Below are positions 16,771-25,895 of a DNA stretch of 64,000 nt, in pieces. Origin of the DNA: CAZQRP01 sp964596125. Lineage in GTDB: Bacteria > Chloroflexota > Dehalococcoidia > GIF9 > UBA5629. Each line of letters begins with the position of its first letter. Within the stretch, counting starts at the first letter, position 1. Location: contig CAZQRP010000004.1 of the NCBI GenBank assembly GCA_964596125.1, positions 62,001-126,000 on the forward strand, in the 5' to 3' direction. Both the position numbers and the translations under genes were made by a program. The notes beneath the pieces were generated by a model. That model saw only the letters and a program-made list of their open reading frames with translations, was not told the origin of the DNA and made no database searches.

Positions 16771-18159
16771 ATGGTGAGAGCGATAGTCATAGCCGGTACC
16801 ACCAGTGGGGTAGGCAAAACAACGCTGGCCACCGGGCTGATGGGAGCACTGAGCCGTCAGGGGCTCAAGGTACAACCATTCAAGGCCGGCCCAGACTATA
16901 TTGATCCCAGCTATCATACTCGGGTAACCGGCGAATTCTCCCGCAACCTGGACACGTGGCTATTGTCCCGTGACGCCGTGGTCGAACTGTTCAACCGCGC
17001 CATGGTGGGGAAAGATATCGCCGTTATCGAAGGGGTAATGGGACTTTATGATGGGCGCTCATCGACAAGCGAAGCAGGCAGCACATCTGAGCTTGCCAAG
17101 CTCCTTAACGCACCGGTGCTGCTTGTAGTAGACAGCCAAAAGGGAGCGCGCAGCCTGGCAGCTATGGTAACCGGCTATCGGGATTTTGATGCTTCACTCC
17201 GCCTCGGTGGCGTCATCCTGAACGGCATCGGCAGTGATGGACATCTGAGGTTATGCCGGGAAGCAATCGAGCATTACACTGAAATCGCTGTGCTGGGATA
17301 CCTCCCCCGACGCGACAGCCTGTCCCTGCCTGAACGACATCTGGGCCTGATCCCCACCGCAGAGGGGTCGGTCAGCGAAGAATTTTTAAGACTTCTCGTG
17401 GCACAATGTGAAGCCACTCTCAATATCCCTCAGATTGTACGCCTGTCAGAGCAAACAGTAGCCCCCCAGGCCGAGCCTCAACTTTTCCCACCGGTGCGGA
17501 AGCCGGCTGTGACGAGGATTGCAGTAGCCAGAGACAAGGCCTTCAGCTTCTATTACCAGGACAGCCTCGACCTTCTGGCAGCCTGGGGAGCTGAAGTAGT
17601 GCCATTCAGTCCTTTACAAGATGCTGACTTGCCCGGGGATATCGCTGGCCTTTACATAGGCGGTGGTTTCCCTGAGCTATATGCTGCCGACCTGGCAGGC
17701 AACAGGCCTGTCAAGGATGCTATAAAATTGGTTGCCAGACAAGGGATGCCAGTGTATGCTGAATGTGGCGGATTAATGTACCTCGGAAGAAGCATTCAGG
17801 ACTTCCAGGGAAACGAACATACTATGGTAGGAGCCATCCCTGTTTCCTCTCAAATTGATAGCCCACACCTTAGCCTGGGCTACCGGACAGTCCAGGCCTT
17901 GCATGATGGCCCAATTCTGCACCGCAGAGAAACAGTCCGGGGCCACGAGTTCCACTGGTCGATCTTAAAAAATGGCAATAATGCTTCCAGTGCATACCGA
18001 ATTCTGGAACCAGAGGGGCTTCAGGAGGGTTTCCAGAGGAAGAAACTACTTGCTTCCTACATTCACCTTCACCTGGGTAGTCTGCCTCATATGGCATCAC
18101 GCTTCATAGAAACCTGCCGGCAGTTTCGAGATAAGTACAGGCATCCAGGTGCAATATGA
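16771..18159 (+). CDS. cbiA: Cobyrinate a,c-diamide synthase
   Basis: The 462-residue protein has an N-terminal P-loop amidoligase domain (IAGTTSGVGKTTLATGL, KAGPDYIDP, EGVMGLYDG). A C-terminal class I glutaminase-like domain has its nucleophile in YAECGGLMYLG and the histidine region in YIHLHLGS. CbiA/CobB amidates the a and c side chains of cobyrinate. ATG at 16771 follows AGGAACAGG and matches the family N-terminus. Earlier non-ATG starts are unlikely. Later steps (CbiP, CobD, CobU, CobS) are not in the window. Confidence 0.94.
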   Translation: MVRAIVIAGTTSGVGKTTLATGLMGALSRQGLKVQPFKAGPDYIDPSYHTRVTGEFSRNLDTWLLSRDAVVELFNRAMVGKDIAVIEGVMGLYDGRSSTSEAGSTSELAKLLNAPVLLVVDSQKGARSLAAMVTGYRDFDASLRLGGVILNGIGSDGHLRLCREAIEHYTEIAVLGYLPRRDSLSLPERHLGLIPTAEGSVSEEFLRLLVAQCEATLNIPQIVRLSEQTVAPQAEPQLFPPVRKPAVTRIAVARDKAFSFYYQDSLDLLAAWGAEVVPFSPLQDADLPGDIAGLYIGGGFPELYAADLAGNRPVKDAIKLVARQGMPVYAECGGLMYLGRSIQDFQGNEHTMVGAIPVSSQIDSPHLSLGYRTVQALHDGPILHRRETVRGHEFHWSILKNGNNASSAYRILEPEGLQEGFQRKKLLASYIHLHLGSLPHMASRFIETCRQFRDKYRHPGAI

Positions 18160-18220
18160 ACGGAAGGACTATCATGCTACATATGAACACGACCAGTAAG
18201 GAAGGAAGAGAATATCCAGC

Positions 18221-18904
18221 ATGAAAAAGGCGAACCAGGCGCTTGTTCATTACCCGATGCTGCTCAATATCAGCCGGAAAAAATGTGTCGTGGTCGGCGG
18301 CGGAAGGGTCGCCCTGCGCAAGGTAAAAACACTCCTGGAGCACGGAGCCAGTATCGAGGTAATCAGTCCGGACCTGTGTCCGGAACTAATTGAGTTAGTG
18401 GAACAAGGCCAGCTACATATACAACGCAGGCACTACCAGCCAGGCGACCTGCAAAAAGCATTCATTGCCATTGCCGCTACCGATAATAGCGATATCAATC
18501 TGCAGGTAGTGAAGGAAGCTCAAAGTAAAGCAGTCCTGGTCAACGCAGTAGACGACCCGGACAACTCCGACTTTATTGTCCCCTCATATTCGCACCGGGG
18601 AGGGATTACCATTGCCGTCTCTACTGCTGGCAAAAGTCCTGCTCTGGCGCGGAAGGTCAGGACCAGATTAGAGAAAGAGCTCGGTGATGAGTATGCTGCT
18701 CTGGTCCATCTGATTGGTGAGGTACGCACTGAAGTAAGGCGGCAAGGTATTAAAGTTACTGGGGACGACTGGCAGGAAGCCCTCGACCTGGATGTAATGA
18801 TTGAGCTGCTGAAGAGAGGTGAAAAGGAAAGAGCCAGTACTATCCTGCTTGACAATCTGAAGGCCCGGAAACAAGTAACAATTGAGGATAAGCAGATTAA
18901 ATGA
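18221..18904 (+). CDS. Precorrin-2 dehydrogenase / sirohydrochlorin ferrochelatase (CysG N-terminal or Met8-like)
   Basis: The 227-residue protein has an NAD-binding Rossmann fold near the N-terminus (KCVVVGGGRVALRKVKTLLE). The siroheme-synthase dimer and active-site segments are AVDDPDNSDFIVPS and GGITIAVSTAGKSPALARK. It oxidises precorrin-2 to sirohydrochlorin, the branch compound for siroheme and for the CbiX chelatase encoded upstream. There is no uroporphyrinogen methylase domain. It overlaps hemA by 4 bp. Confidence 0.9.
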   Translation: MKKANQALVHYPMLLNISRKKCVVVGGGRVALRKVKTLLEHGASIEVISPDLCPELIELVEQGQLHIQRRHYQPGDLQKAFIAIAATDNSDINLQVVKEAQSKAVLVNAVDDPDNSDFIVPSYSHRGGITIAVSTAGKSPALARKVRTRLEKELGDEYAALVHLIGEVRTEVRRQGIKVTGDDWQEALDLDVMIELLKRGEKERASTILLDNLKARKQVTIEDKQIK

Positions 18905-20154
18905 GAATTAACCTGGTAGGGATTAATCATCAAACAGCGCCGGTTACTATCAGGGAGAAGGTGGCCATTAGCACCGGGAAACTCCAGGACGCCTTGCCGC
19001 AGCTCCGCTCCCATATATCCAAGGGTATAATCCTGTCTACCTGTAACCGTACCGAAGTTTATACTGTTGATAGTGACGGTCGCGGTGCCGAGAAGGCAAG
19101 CCTGGACTTCCTGAAAGCCCGTCTGAATATCCCCGATGCCGGACTGTTCCAGCATGTCTATCTGTTTAAGGACGAGACAGCGATTGAACATCTATTTCGT
19201 GTCGCCAGTGGTCTTGAATCTATGATAGTTGGCGAATTTGAGGTCCTGGGTCAAGTAAGAAATGCGCTGGAGGTTGCAGAGGGGGCAGGGATGGTGAATC
19301 TACCGCTGCGTCATATTTTCCAGAGCGCGATTCGAACCGGCAGACGTGTCCGTGAGGAAACGGGAATCAGTAAAAATGCGGTTTCCATCAGCTCGTTGGC
19401 AGTGGATTTGGCGGCAGGGATTGTTGGTGACCTTAAGGGATGTAAAATACTCATCATTGGTGCAGGGGAGGCCGGCAGGCTGGTGGCAAAAGCGGCTAAA
19501 GACAGGGGGATAGCCCGCGTGGTAGTTACCGGCCGGACTCAGGAAAGGGCCACAGCTCTGGCTGCCGAACTGGGTGGCACACCAATCATCCCAAGTAATG
19601 TGGGGGAGGAGTTACTCACTACCAATATAGTTGTTACCTGCGCCGGTGCTCCGCACTGGATCTTAAGTGTCGACCAGGTAAAGCAAACTATTGAAAAACG
19701 CCCTGAGCTTCCCCTGGTAACCATAGATATCGCTGTTCCCAGGAATGTTGAGCCGGCAGTAAGTCAGATAAGAAATGTTTTCCTTTACAATATCGACGAC
19801 CTTACCGAACTTTCCAATGTAAACCGCAAGCAGCGAGAAAACGAAATTCAGAAGGTCACCCAAATTGTAGCAGAAGAATTAGATAAGTTTACCTCCTGGT
19901 GGCGCGCTTATGAGGTCAGGCCTCTAGTCAGGACCCTGACAAAAAAGGCAGAAGCTGTACGCCGTGCGCAATTGAACATGACCCTGAAGAAGCTGCAACC
20001 GTTGTCTGATGAAGAGCGAGATAGCCTAGATGCTATGACCAGGTCAATCGTAACCAAGATACTCAACGACCCTATCCAGTATCTTAAAGCAAACGGAAGC
20101 AGTGACTATACCGAGATGGTAAGGGAACTTTTCCGGCTGGACGAGGAGGACTGA
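18901..20154 (+). CDS. hemA: Glutamyl-tRNA reductase
   Basis: The 417-residue enzyme starts with LVGINHQTAPVTIREK. It carries the catalytic cysteine in LSTCNRTEVY, the GLESMIVGEFEVLGQVRNA block, an NADPH-binding GAGEAGRLVAKA motif and a C-terminal dimerisation helix. It makes glutamate-1-semialdehyde, the first precursor of all tetrapyrroles. It is translationally coupled (ATGA) to the precorrin-2 dehydrogenase. The usual next genes hemC, hemB and hemL are absent, and the operon seems to end here. Confidence 0.96.
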   Translation: MRINLVGINHQTAPVTIREKVAISTGKLQDALPQLRSHISKGIILSTCNRTEVYTVDSDGRGAEKASLDFLKARLNIPDAGLFQHVYLFKDETAIEHLFRVASGLESMIVGEFEVLGQVRNALEVAEGAGMVNLPLRHIFQSAIRTGRRVREETGISKNAVSISSLAVDLAAGIVGDLKGCKILIIGAGEAGRLVAKAAKDRGIARVVVTGRTQERATALAAELGGTPIIPSNVGEELLTTNIVVTCAGAPHWILSVDQVKQTIEKRPELPLVTIDIAVPRNVEPAVSQIRNVFLYNIDDLTELSNVNRKQRENEIQKVTQIVAEELDKFTSWWRAYEVRPLVRTLTKKAEAVRRAQLNMTLKKLQPLSDEERDSLDAMTRSIVTKILNDPIQYLKANGSSDYTEMVRELFRLDEED

Positions 20155-20230
20155 GGATGAGAGGGATTTCCACTATTGGCTCCCCAGGTAGCACATCGGA
20201 ACAGACCTGACGATATGCGTTTCGCCCTCC

Positions 20231-21397
20231 TTATTGGAGAGGTAAATTATATATTCGCCATTTTTTATAGTATTTACCTCCGAAAACATCAATAATTTTT
20301 ATAATTGATTCGTTATCCTCAAGGATTAACGACCCATCGAAGTCCATGTAATGTCGCTGTAGCACATAGTCCGCAATTTCACTGGCAAGTAGTGCCGGAA
20401 TTCCCAGTTTTTGGAATGCAGGTTTAATCCCGAAGAACATGCCTCTTGTCCTTGGAATACGTCTGCGCATTATGAGTAGTCTGGCCAACCGTACGAAGTC
20501 CGAATCACCATACCAGCGCCATCGGGGCCGCAAGGCGTAATTCGGATCGGGAATTATCCCCATGACCGCAACAGGTTCACCATCAATGAAAGCAAACCGG
20601 GTGAGGCCTGGATCAATGATAAACTGTAAAGAATCGGCAATGGCATCTCCTTCTTCCGCAGATATAGGAAGGAATCCCCAGTTCTGTGCCCAGGCTTCGT
20701 TATAGATGTCCAAAATCAAGCGGACCTCCGCCTTGATCTCTTTCCGGATAAGGGCTCTGGTCTCAACATTCAAATTCTTGCTCACCCTCCGGGCCAGTCT
20801 CTTTACAAGTGATATATTAGCAGTATTCCTGTTAACAATGTAGGCATTATAGTCTTTGATTTTCTGAAATCCGTAACGTTCAAGAAATCGGGCATAGTAA
20901 GGCGGATTATGAGTCAATTCCACTGTAGGCGGATACTGGAATCCATCAATTAAAATGCCCTGGCGCTCATGAGTAGAGTTGGAATATTCTCCCGGACCTC
21001 GCAGCTCTGCTAAGCCACGCTTCTGGACCCATTCTCGGGCATGGTCTAACAATATCTGAGCTACATCATAATTATCGATCACTTCAAAAAATCCAAAAAA
21101 ACCGATAGACGTGTTGTGATACTCATTGTACATCATGTTTACTGCCGCCGATATACGCCCCACAGGCTGCTTTCCCTGCCAGGCCATGAAATGAGTAACA
21201 TCGGCATGGCGATGGTACGGATGCCTGGAAGTCAGCAGGCCCTTAAGGCCAATCAAACGATTACCTAGTAAGTCTCCATTGAGCGGTGGCGTCCAGCAGG
21301 GATCGCCCTTGTACAGCTTCCAGGGAAATTTAACAAAATGTTTTAACCGGTGGTCACCCAATGGGATCTCCTCAACGGTTATATCTTTCTCAGGCAT
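20231..21397 (-). CDS. GNAT-fold acyltransferase-like protein of unknown substrate
   Basis: The start is the ATG at 21397, which has GGAGG seven bases upstream. A further in-frame ATG at 21427 lacks such a site. The 388-residue product has the sequence of the large bacterial family of GNAT-like proteins (YghO-like). It has an N-terminal FVKFPWKLYKGDPCWTPPL, then GRISAAVN, FFGFFEVIDN and GPGEYSNSTHERQG. No substrate is known with certainty for this family. It is transcribed divergently from glgC from a TTGACA-17-TAGAGT promoter. I infer a small-molecule acyltransferase, without evidence for what is acylated. Confidence 0.7.
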   Translation of the reverse strand: MPEKDITVEEIPLGDHRLKHFVKFPWKLYKGDPCWTPPLNGDLLGNRLIGLKGLLTSRHPYHRHADVTHFMAWQGKQPVGRISAAVNMMYNEYHNTSIGFFGFFEVIDNYDVAQILLDHAREWVQKRGLAELRGPGEYSNSTHERQGILIDGFQYPPTVELTHNPPYYARFLERYGFQKIKDYNAYIVNRNTANISLVKRLARRVSKNLNVETRALIRKEIKAEVRLILDIYNEAWAQNWGFLPISAEEGDAIADSLQFIIDPGLTRFAFIDGEPVAVMGIIPDPNYALRPRWRWYGDSDFVRLARLLIMRRRIPRTRGMFFGIKPAFQKLGIPALLASEIADYVLQRHYMDFDGSLILEDNESIIKIIDVFGGKYYKKWRIYNLPLQ

Positions 21398-21448
21398 GCT
21401 AGGTCCTCCGTGTGGTAGAAACACCATAAAGGCCGGGCGATAAGTGAT

Positions 21449-21477
21449 ACTCTAAATAGCCGGACCATTTTTGTCAA
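21449..21477 (-). promoter_or_regulatory. Promoter of the GNAT-like gene
   Basis: On the minus strand TTGACA (21472-21477), 17 bp, then TAGAGT (21449-21454). The FNR-like site at 21493-21506 is centred roughly 57 bp upstream of the expected start point, a place where CRP/FNR proteins can activate. Confidence 0.6.
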
Positions 21478-21492
21478 GCTGCCGGGTAGTGC

Positions 21493-21521
21493 TTGATATT
21501 TATCAAAAAAAGGCATATAGT
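21493..21521 (+). promoter_or_regulatory. glgC promoter overlapping a perfect FNR-type box
   Basis: TTGATA (21493-21498), 17 bp, TATAGT (21516-21521). The -35 is part of TTGAT-ATTT-ATCAA (21493-21506), a perfect match to the CRP/FNR-family palindrome TTGAT-N4-ATCAA. Confidence 0.6.
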
Positions 21522-21709
21522 ATAGTTTCTCACTTCAATATACTAATTAACAAAGTCACACAGTCGTTATGGAGCAGGAGGATGAGGAATTGATCGGAAA
21601 GTGGGGTCGCTTCCTGGCGCAAATCACCAGTATCCTTCCGTTTTTATTGGAAGCAGACTAATCTAATACTAAGGCGGATAGCGAGGTTTATTGCTGAGGA
21701 GACGTGGGG

Positions 21710-22963
21710 ATGAAAAAGGTATTAGCCATAGTACTGGCCGGCGGGCGAGGCAAGAGGATGGATGTCCTGTGCCACAACAGACCAAAGCCAAGTTTGCCCT
21801 TCGCAGGTAGTTTCCAGATCATTGATTTCACACTGAGCAATTGTATCCACTCGGGAATACGTGATATCGCCATATTGACCGATTACCAGCGTTCAAAGAT
21901 GGCCAACTACCTGCGGCAGTGGTGTTTGAGCAATACCGCCGGCCATGCTTTACATGTCCTGGAACCAAAAGCTGGCTCCTATTCAGGTACTGCAGGTGCT
22001 GTATATCAGAACACTGAATATATACTAAAACATGATGCTGACACAATATTAATACTGGCTGCCGACCATGTATATAAAATGGACTACCGCAAGATGCTCT
22101 CTTTTCATCACCGTTCGCAGGCAGATGCAACCGTGGGAGTCGTAGCGGCCCCTATCGAGCAGGCGCATCGCTTTGGCGTGGTCAAGGTAGATACAAACAG
22201 CAGGATAATAGACTTCCTGGAGAAGCCCAGGTTACCACAGAGCAATTTAGTTTCCATGGGAATTTATATCTTCGGTAAAAACATCCTCGTGAAACAGGTT
22301 AATGAGGATGCACGAGAACCGTATTCCTCCCATGACTTCGGGCATGACATCATCCCCAAAATGGTGAAGGAGGATAGAGTTTTTGCTTTTGAATTTATCG
22401 GTTACTGGCAGGACATCGGCACTGCGCAGGCATACTACGAATCCAATATAGAGCTTACCCGCACATCACCGTCTTTTAGTCTCGACAGCCGACGGCCGGT
22501 ATTGACTAAAGATACGACATTGATATCCTCAAAGTTATCAAAACGAAGCAAGGTCACAGACAGTATTATCAGTCCAGGCTGTGTCATTAAGGGCAAGGTC
22601 GAAAACTCTATCTTGTCGCCTTATGTGAGGGTCGAAGAAGGAGCTGTAGTAAGAAGTTCAGTAATAATGTCAGGCGCATTGGTAGGTGAACATAGTTCGG
22701 TCGACCAGTGTGTCTTGGACGAGGACGTGATTATAGGCAAATACTGCCGGGTTGGTTTCGGAGCAACACTTATCCCGGGAACCTGGGATATCACGGTAAT
22801 TGGGAAAGCAGTAAAAGTACCACCCTATACCACCATAGGTCGCAATTGCCGGGTATTACCTAATGTTGGACCGACTGACTTTACCACGAGTACCATTCCT
22901 TCGGGCACTATGGTTTCACCACGACCATCCTTCATGAATTCACAGAGTCGTAGATTGATATAG
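21710..22963 (+). CDS. glgC: Glucose-1-phosphate adenylyltransferase
   Basis: ATG at 21710 lies eight bases after GAGGAG. The 417-residue product starts AIVLAGGRGKRMDVL, the nucleotidyltransferase signature. It continues with RPKPSLPFAG, the YRMI-like substrate loops (DHVYKMDY) and GYWQDIGT, followed by a C-terminal left-handed beta-helix from about residue 280. It makes ADP-glucose for glycogen synthesis. A second member of the family (GlgD-like) is less likely, as the catalytic loop residues are present. No other glycogen gene lies beside it. Confidence 0.9.
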   Translation: MKKVLAIVLAGGRGKRMDVLCHNRPKPSLPFAGSFQIIDFTLSNCIHSGIRDIAILTDYQRSKMANYLRQWCLSNTAGHALHVLEPKAGSYSGTAGAVYQNTEYILKHDADTILILAADHVYKMDYRKMLSFHHRSQADATVGVVAAPIEQAHRFGVVKVDTNSRIIDFLEKPRLPQSNLVSMGIYIFGKNILVKQVNEDAREPYSSHDFGHDIIPKMVKEDRVFAFEFIGYWQDIGTAQAYYESNIELTRTSPSFSLDSRRPVLTKDTTLISSKLSKRSKVTDSIISPGCVIKGKVENSILSPYVRVEEGAVVRSSVIMSGALVGEHSSVDQCVLDEDVIIGKYCRVGFGATLIPGTWDITVIGKAVKVPPYTTIGRNCRVLPNVGPTDFTTSTIPSGTMVSPRPSFMNSQSRRLI

Positions 22964-23288
22964 ACCAGCAACTGCTTCCAGCTTTAGCAATCCCGCCAGG
23001 TAAACTCATTGCCCCACTGCATTCAAGCACAGATTTATCATCAACGGCACCTCCTTACCGCCATCACCAGAAGAGAAGGTTGTACAATACTATGGCCGCG
23101 GTGCTGACGTATTAAAAGCAGGAAAATACGAACAAGCCATCCCGGAATTCAACAAGGCCATAGACCCGACTCTAATTTGGACAGGCCTGCTATAATCGAA
23201 GACATGCATGTTCTGAGCACATTACTGCATTTCTATGGTATAGTTGTTCTTGCATGTAATTCGACATCATGTAGACCCGCCAACAATT
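22964..23288. other. Intergenic region holding a decayed TPR fragment
   Basis: Apart from the TPR remnant at 23005-23195, nothing is recognised. I see no clear promoter for the MFS gene. Confidence 0.4.
23005..23195 (+). pseudogene. Remnant of a TPR-repeat gene
   Basis: One frame reads through to a TAA at about 23195 with LPPSPEEKVVQYYGRG and then ADVLKAGKYEQAIPEFNKAI. The second part is one almost complete tetratricopeptide repeat. There is no start codon with a ribosome site, and an in-frame stop lies about 15 codons upstream of the recognisable part, so this is a fragment. TPR similarity is by pattern only. Confidence 0.35.
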
Positions 23289-24449
23289 ATGAAACTATTT
23301 AACAGAGTTACCTTATGGATTATCCTGGCTTCAGCCACTTTAACTGTTATGGCCGGTGCGGTTATAGCTCCTGCTCTGAACTTGATAAGAGAAGGATTAG
23401 GGGCTAGTCCAGCTTCCGTCGGCCTCATAATAACCACCCACTCACTTTCCATCGCAATTTTCAGCCCTTTGATCGGTAATCTTATCGACAGAATAGGCAC
23501 CAAGAAACCGTATATATTCGGGTTACTACTTTATGCACTTGCTGGTGGTTCTGGATTAGTTATCACCTCATATTGGTTGCTGATAGTTAGCAGGGTAATC
23601 TTTGGATTTGCTGTCGCTGCAGTCCTGAATTCGATTACCGTAATGATTTTAAATCTTTACAAGGGATCGGGAAGAGATAAAATCATGGGCTGGCGAGGAA
23701 GCGCCAATAGCTTCGGCGGCCTTATCTGGCCTTTAATTGGGGGATTTCTAGGTGGATTTTCATGGCATCTTCCCTTTTCTGTCTACTTGCTGGGCTTACC
23801 ACTCGGCCTTCTTGCACTAATAACCATACCCGAAACACACAACGAAAAGATTAAAGATGTGAGCAACGACGGTTCTGTAGTATCTATATTAAAGAACAAC
23901 CCTATTCTTTACACTATTTTCGGCCTCTTCTGCTGGGCATGGATTCTTCACTACGTTATTGTGGTCTTCCTGCCTCAACTGTTGGAAACAATTGGCATTT
24001 CAAAGCCGTTTTACATCAGCCTGTTTCTCTCAGGTACACCGCTTTCAGCAGGTTTGACATCTCTCATGTATGGAAAAATCAAATCAAAACTGTCATATAA
24101 AACGATTCTCCTTGTTACTCTGGCACTCTGGACGATCGGATTTATCACTATTTCTCAAGTATTATCCGTCATGATCATAGCATTTGCAGTGATACTCATC
24201 GGTATTGGTCGAGGCGTCGTCATCCCTGCACTCATGGTCTGGGTAGGTGAGATAGTCCCCATTTCATCTCGGGGGAAAATTGTTGCTTTCATGGCAACAT
24301 TCGGCTATGTTGGACAGTTTTTATCTCCCGTCCTTTTCAGCCCTGTCCTGTCACTGTCAGGACTGAACGGGATTTTTCTGGTAGGAGGGGCGATATGCGC
24401 CCCATTATTTCTGCTGTTGTTAGTTCGCCTGAGAACCGGAGCTGGGTAA
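23289..24449 (+). CDS. Major facilitator superfamily transporter
   Basis: The 386-residue membrane protein has about 12 hydrophobic helices. The MFS loop 2-3 motif appears as GNLIDRIGTKKPY, and a related motif begins the second half. The ATG at 23289 gives a normal short N-terminus, and the longer frame from 23244 adds an unlikely tail. Short loops and lack of large soluble domains suggest a drug/H+ or small-metabolite exporter, but the substrate cannot be told. It stands alone. Confidence 0.8.
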   Translation: MKLFNRVTLWIILASATLTVMAGAVIAPALNLIREGLGASPASVGLIITTHSLSIAIFSPLIGNLIDRIGTKKPYIFGLLLYALAGGSGLVITSYWLLIVSRVIFGFAVAAVLNSITVMILNLYKGSGRDKIMGWRGSANSFGGLIWPLIGGFLGGFSWHLPFSVYLLGLPLGLLALITIPETHNEKIKDVSNDGSVVSILKNNPILYTIFGLFCWAWILHYVIVVFLPQLLETIGISKPFYISLFLSGTPLSAGLTSLMYGKIKSKLSYKTILLVTLALWTIGFITISQVLSVMIIAFAVILIGIGRGVVIPALMVWVGEIVPISSRGKIVAFMATFGYVGQFLSPVLFSPVLSLSGLNGIFLVGGAICAPLFLLLLVRLRTGAG

Positions 24450-24667
24450 TTCATATTCAGATACCAATTGAGGCCTTCAATATCGCTTAAACATCATAGT
24501 GTAAGAAACTATCCTTAAACCTCCTGACCGTTTCCACAGTAACAGCACGCTGGTATTTCCAGAACATAAGGTTATGTTCGCATTAGGGTATTCCGTCTCG
24601 TTCTTGCTGGATATATAAACGTTATCGGTGTATCATAGTTTTAGGGGAAAGACAAAGGTAAGGTTAC

Positions 24668-25873
24668 ATGCAATACAAACCGCTATTTCGTTGTCCTCGA
24701 TGTGGTTTACAAAATCCTGTAGGTCACAGCGCTTGCTTAACATGCGGGGAAAGATTCGAATACAGATGTGTTCACTGCCGCAGCATCATTGACCTGCAAT
24801 TTAGGTTCTGTCCGAAATGTGGCGTAAGGCTGGACTGGCCACAACAGCAAAAAACACAGCCTCCGCCAATGGAGCAGCAAATAAATCAAGAGCCACAATA
24901 CGACCAAAGCTACAAAGGAGAAAAATTATACCAAAAGGAGAGAAGTTTATCACATATAGCTCTCTTCGGCCTACTGGTAGGCATCATGCTGATAATTGGA
25001 GGCTTAGTCTTTGCCGCCAATTCAGGTTTGACAGGGACAGACTTTAACAATCCGTCAACTCCTTCAGAGCCAGGAAACACATCACCCTTACCAGCAGAAA
25101 AGCCGGCATCTGAGCCAGAGAAGATAAAGCCGGGCAGCGAGATGCTTCCAGAATATGTACAGGAATTCACCGATGTACAACCCCTCATTGCAAAGGCAGC
25201 AGGTGGAATCGTCAATCTTATCAACAATCCGGATGCAAAAAACGTTAGCTTTGTTGAGCTAAAATCTTTCATTCTCAAAGACGATACCGATGAGGAACCA
25301 TATGAACTCGGAGTACGAACGTGCGTAGACTTCTCGGAGACACTTCATAATAATGCGGAACAAGCCGGCATAAAGACTGCGTTCGTAGGTATCAGGTTCA
25401 TGAACGAAGAAATAGGGCACACCCTTAATGCTTTTAAAACGACGGATAGGGGTTTTATATTTATCGACTGCACAGGTGAAGGAATAAAACCTTTCACCTA
25501 CAATGAGTGGCTGCGCGAACAGAAATACCCCGCAGAACTGGATAAAATAGCATATATCGAGTTTGGTAAAGAGTATGGAACGGTAAGTATAGATAAAGCA
25601 GAGTCATTACAGTATAGCTTTTATGTTGAGTATGTCCAGGACTGGCAGAAATGTGCCGATTTGCTGGAAGACTACAACAAAGAAGTCAAGGAATATAACA
25701 ATGAAATCAGAGGTAAAATCTACTACGAGGGTTCTCCGGAGTTAGCCTCAATTAAAGCATGGGAAGCTGAGCTGAAAGAGAAAGAACGAATTATAGATAA
25801 TTTAGCAGAAAAGCTAGGTAACTGTTTATTTGAACCGCTGGGTATCGTTGAATCAGTGAAATTATACTGGTAA
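24668..25873 (+). CDS. Zinc-ribbon membrane protein with a transglutaminase/Cys-protease-like outer domain
   Basis: The 401-residue protein begins with two zinc ribbons (CPRCGL, CLTCGE, CVHCRS, CPKCGV) in residues 9-56, a polar linker, and one transmembrane helix at about 96-116 (LLVGIMLIIGGLVFAA). The C-terminal 250 residues, probably outside the membrane, hold Cys219 (VRTCVDFSETLHNNAE), His251 (IGHTLNAF) and Asp267 (FIFIDCTGEG). Their spacing and context are those of a transglutaminase-like Cys-His-Asp triad. The end is a charged helical region with coiled-coil character (residues of about 330-395). Function is unknown. A papain-like hydrolase or cross-linking role is inference. Confidence 0.65.
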   Translation: MQYKPLFRCPRCGLQNPVGHSACLTCGERFEYRCVHCRSIIDLQFRFCPKCGVRLDWPQQQKTQPPPMEQQINQEPQYDQSYKGEKLYQKERSLSHIALFGLLVGIMLIIGGLVFAANSGLTGTDFNNPSTPSEPGNTSPLPAEKPASEPEKIKPGSEMLPEYVQEFTDVQPLIAKAAGGIVNLINNPDAKNVSFVELKSFILKDDTDEEPYELGVRTCVDFSETLHNNAEQAGIKTAFVGIRFMNEEIGHTLNAFKTTDRGFIFIDCTGEGIKPFTYNEWLREQKYPAELDKIAYIEFGKEYGTVSIDKAESLQYSFYVEYVQDWQKCADLLEDYNKEVKEYNNEIRGKIYYEGSPELASIKAWEAELKEKERIIDNLAEKLGNCLFEPLGIVESVKLYW

Positions 25874-25895
25874 CGACCGGACTCTAAAGCAAATT

